64,000 bases of DNA, taken from positions 62,001 to 126,000 of the IMG/VR virus record IMGVR_UViG_3300042731_008397, one strand, 5' to 3'. This DNA comes from a virus. The translations under genes and the position numbers were made by a program. The notes under the pieces were generated by a model. It did not search any database. It saw only the letters and a list, made by a program, of their open reading frames with translations, and had not been told where the DNA came from. Each line of letters begins with the position of its first letter. Position 1 is the first letter of the stretch. Below are positions 63,808-64,000 of this stretch, in pieces.

Positions 63808-64000
63808 AAGATTTTCTCCGGATCAAGGCAATTACTATGCGGGCAAATACTTCCATGAACACAAAGAAATAGGCGAAATTGATTGCCGTTGTAAAAATAG
63901 CTTTACTATCGTTTCGTTTTAACTGTGCCTCGGTTGTTTCGACTACTTCTAATTCACTAATTACCGCATTTCCCAGTTGGGTATTTAAGGCAACAAGGAG
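63794..64000 (-). CDS. C-terminus of a membrane protein, cut by window edge
   Basis: The minus frame is open from the edge (64000) to TGA at 63794-63796, 68 codons. A helical, charged part (VISELEVVETTEAQLKRNDS) is followed by one hydrophobic helix (IFTTAINFAYFFVFMEVFAR, IVIALI) and a basic end. The N-terminus lies outside the window, so no family can be given. Confidence 0.6.
   Translation of the reverse strand, partial: LLVALNTQLGNAVISELEVVETTEAQLKRNDSKAIFTTAINFAYFFVFMEVFARIVIALIRRKSYAKS

Noticed and set aside
1-64000. Genome-wide recoding of TAG
   Set aside because: Several genes end in plain TAG followed by non-coding or other-frame coding sequence, including tandem TAG TAG at 16147-16152.

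Overview
The window looks like an interior 64 kb piece of a large tailed double-stranded DNA phage (Caudoviricetes, long non-contractile-type tail), or of a phage-plasmid. The evidence is a HK97-type major capsid protein, a capsid assembly protein, a portal-like protein, a tape measure protein of about 1,050 residues, a long tail/baseplate operon, and its own DnaB, DnaG, SbcC/SbcD and RuvC-like proteins. A ParM/ParR-type segregation pair suggests plasmid-like maintenance. No terminase, lysin, integrase with a catalytic domain, rRNA or convincing tRNA was found. Genes run off both edges, so the full genome is larger. Promoters are strong sigma70-type. The host is bacterial, but I cannot name it; a single type I-C-like CRISPR repeat hints that hosts carry type I-C CRISPR-Cas.

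Layout. 1-3.8 kb (minus): radical SAM protein (edge-truncated), small hypotheticals, RNA elements and a miniature transposon. 4-7.6 kb (plus): two proteins with serine-recombinase DNA-binding domains but no catalytic domain, one fused to a GIY-YIG-like domain; an ORF containing the solitary CRISPR-like repeat; and a large unknown protein. 7.9-9.4 kb: DnaB. 9.4-10.8 kb: TnpB element 1. 10.8-17.5 kb: unknown genes, capsid assembly protein, small capsid-associated protein, major capsid protein. 17.5-25.9 kb (plus): virion/tail-fibre-like genes, several with N-terminal signal peptides, a tail-collar protein and a glycosyltransferase-like protein. 25.8-34.9 kb (minus): PAS-HD-GYP phosphodiesterase, tape measure, TnpB element 2 (IS608-like, with a ribbon-helix-helix gene), HK97-gp10-like protein, portal. 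35-45.2 kb (minus): primase, a tiny lipoprotein, SbcD, SbcC and small early-type genes, ending at an AT-rich repeat array that may be an origin or centromere. 45.6-49.2 kb (plus): operator-rich region, ParM/ParR, RuvC-like protein. 49.3-59.3 kb (minus): one overlapping-gene operon of tail/baseplate proteins with an embedded, translationally coupled module of holin-like protein, membrane-tethered receiver protein and membrane PAS protein. 59.3-64 kb: small genes, a virion protein, TnpB element 3 and zinc-ribbon proteins.

Three things stand out. First, six copies of a ~125-nt structured RNA with compensatory base changes occur in sense orientation, most of them shortly upstream of genes (E family). 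A second family of six ~100-bp dispersed elements (F family) lies in intergenic gaps. Second, the phage carries bacterial signalling domains (HD-GYP, REC, PAS) inside tail/lysis operons. Third, it carries a solitary 32-nt type I-C-like CRISPR repeat, as expected for an RNA anti-CRISPR. Several genes also start almost exactly where transcription should begin (leaderless architecture), and two genes are interrupted by in-frame amber codons followed by clearly protein-like sequence.
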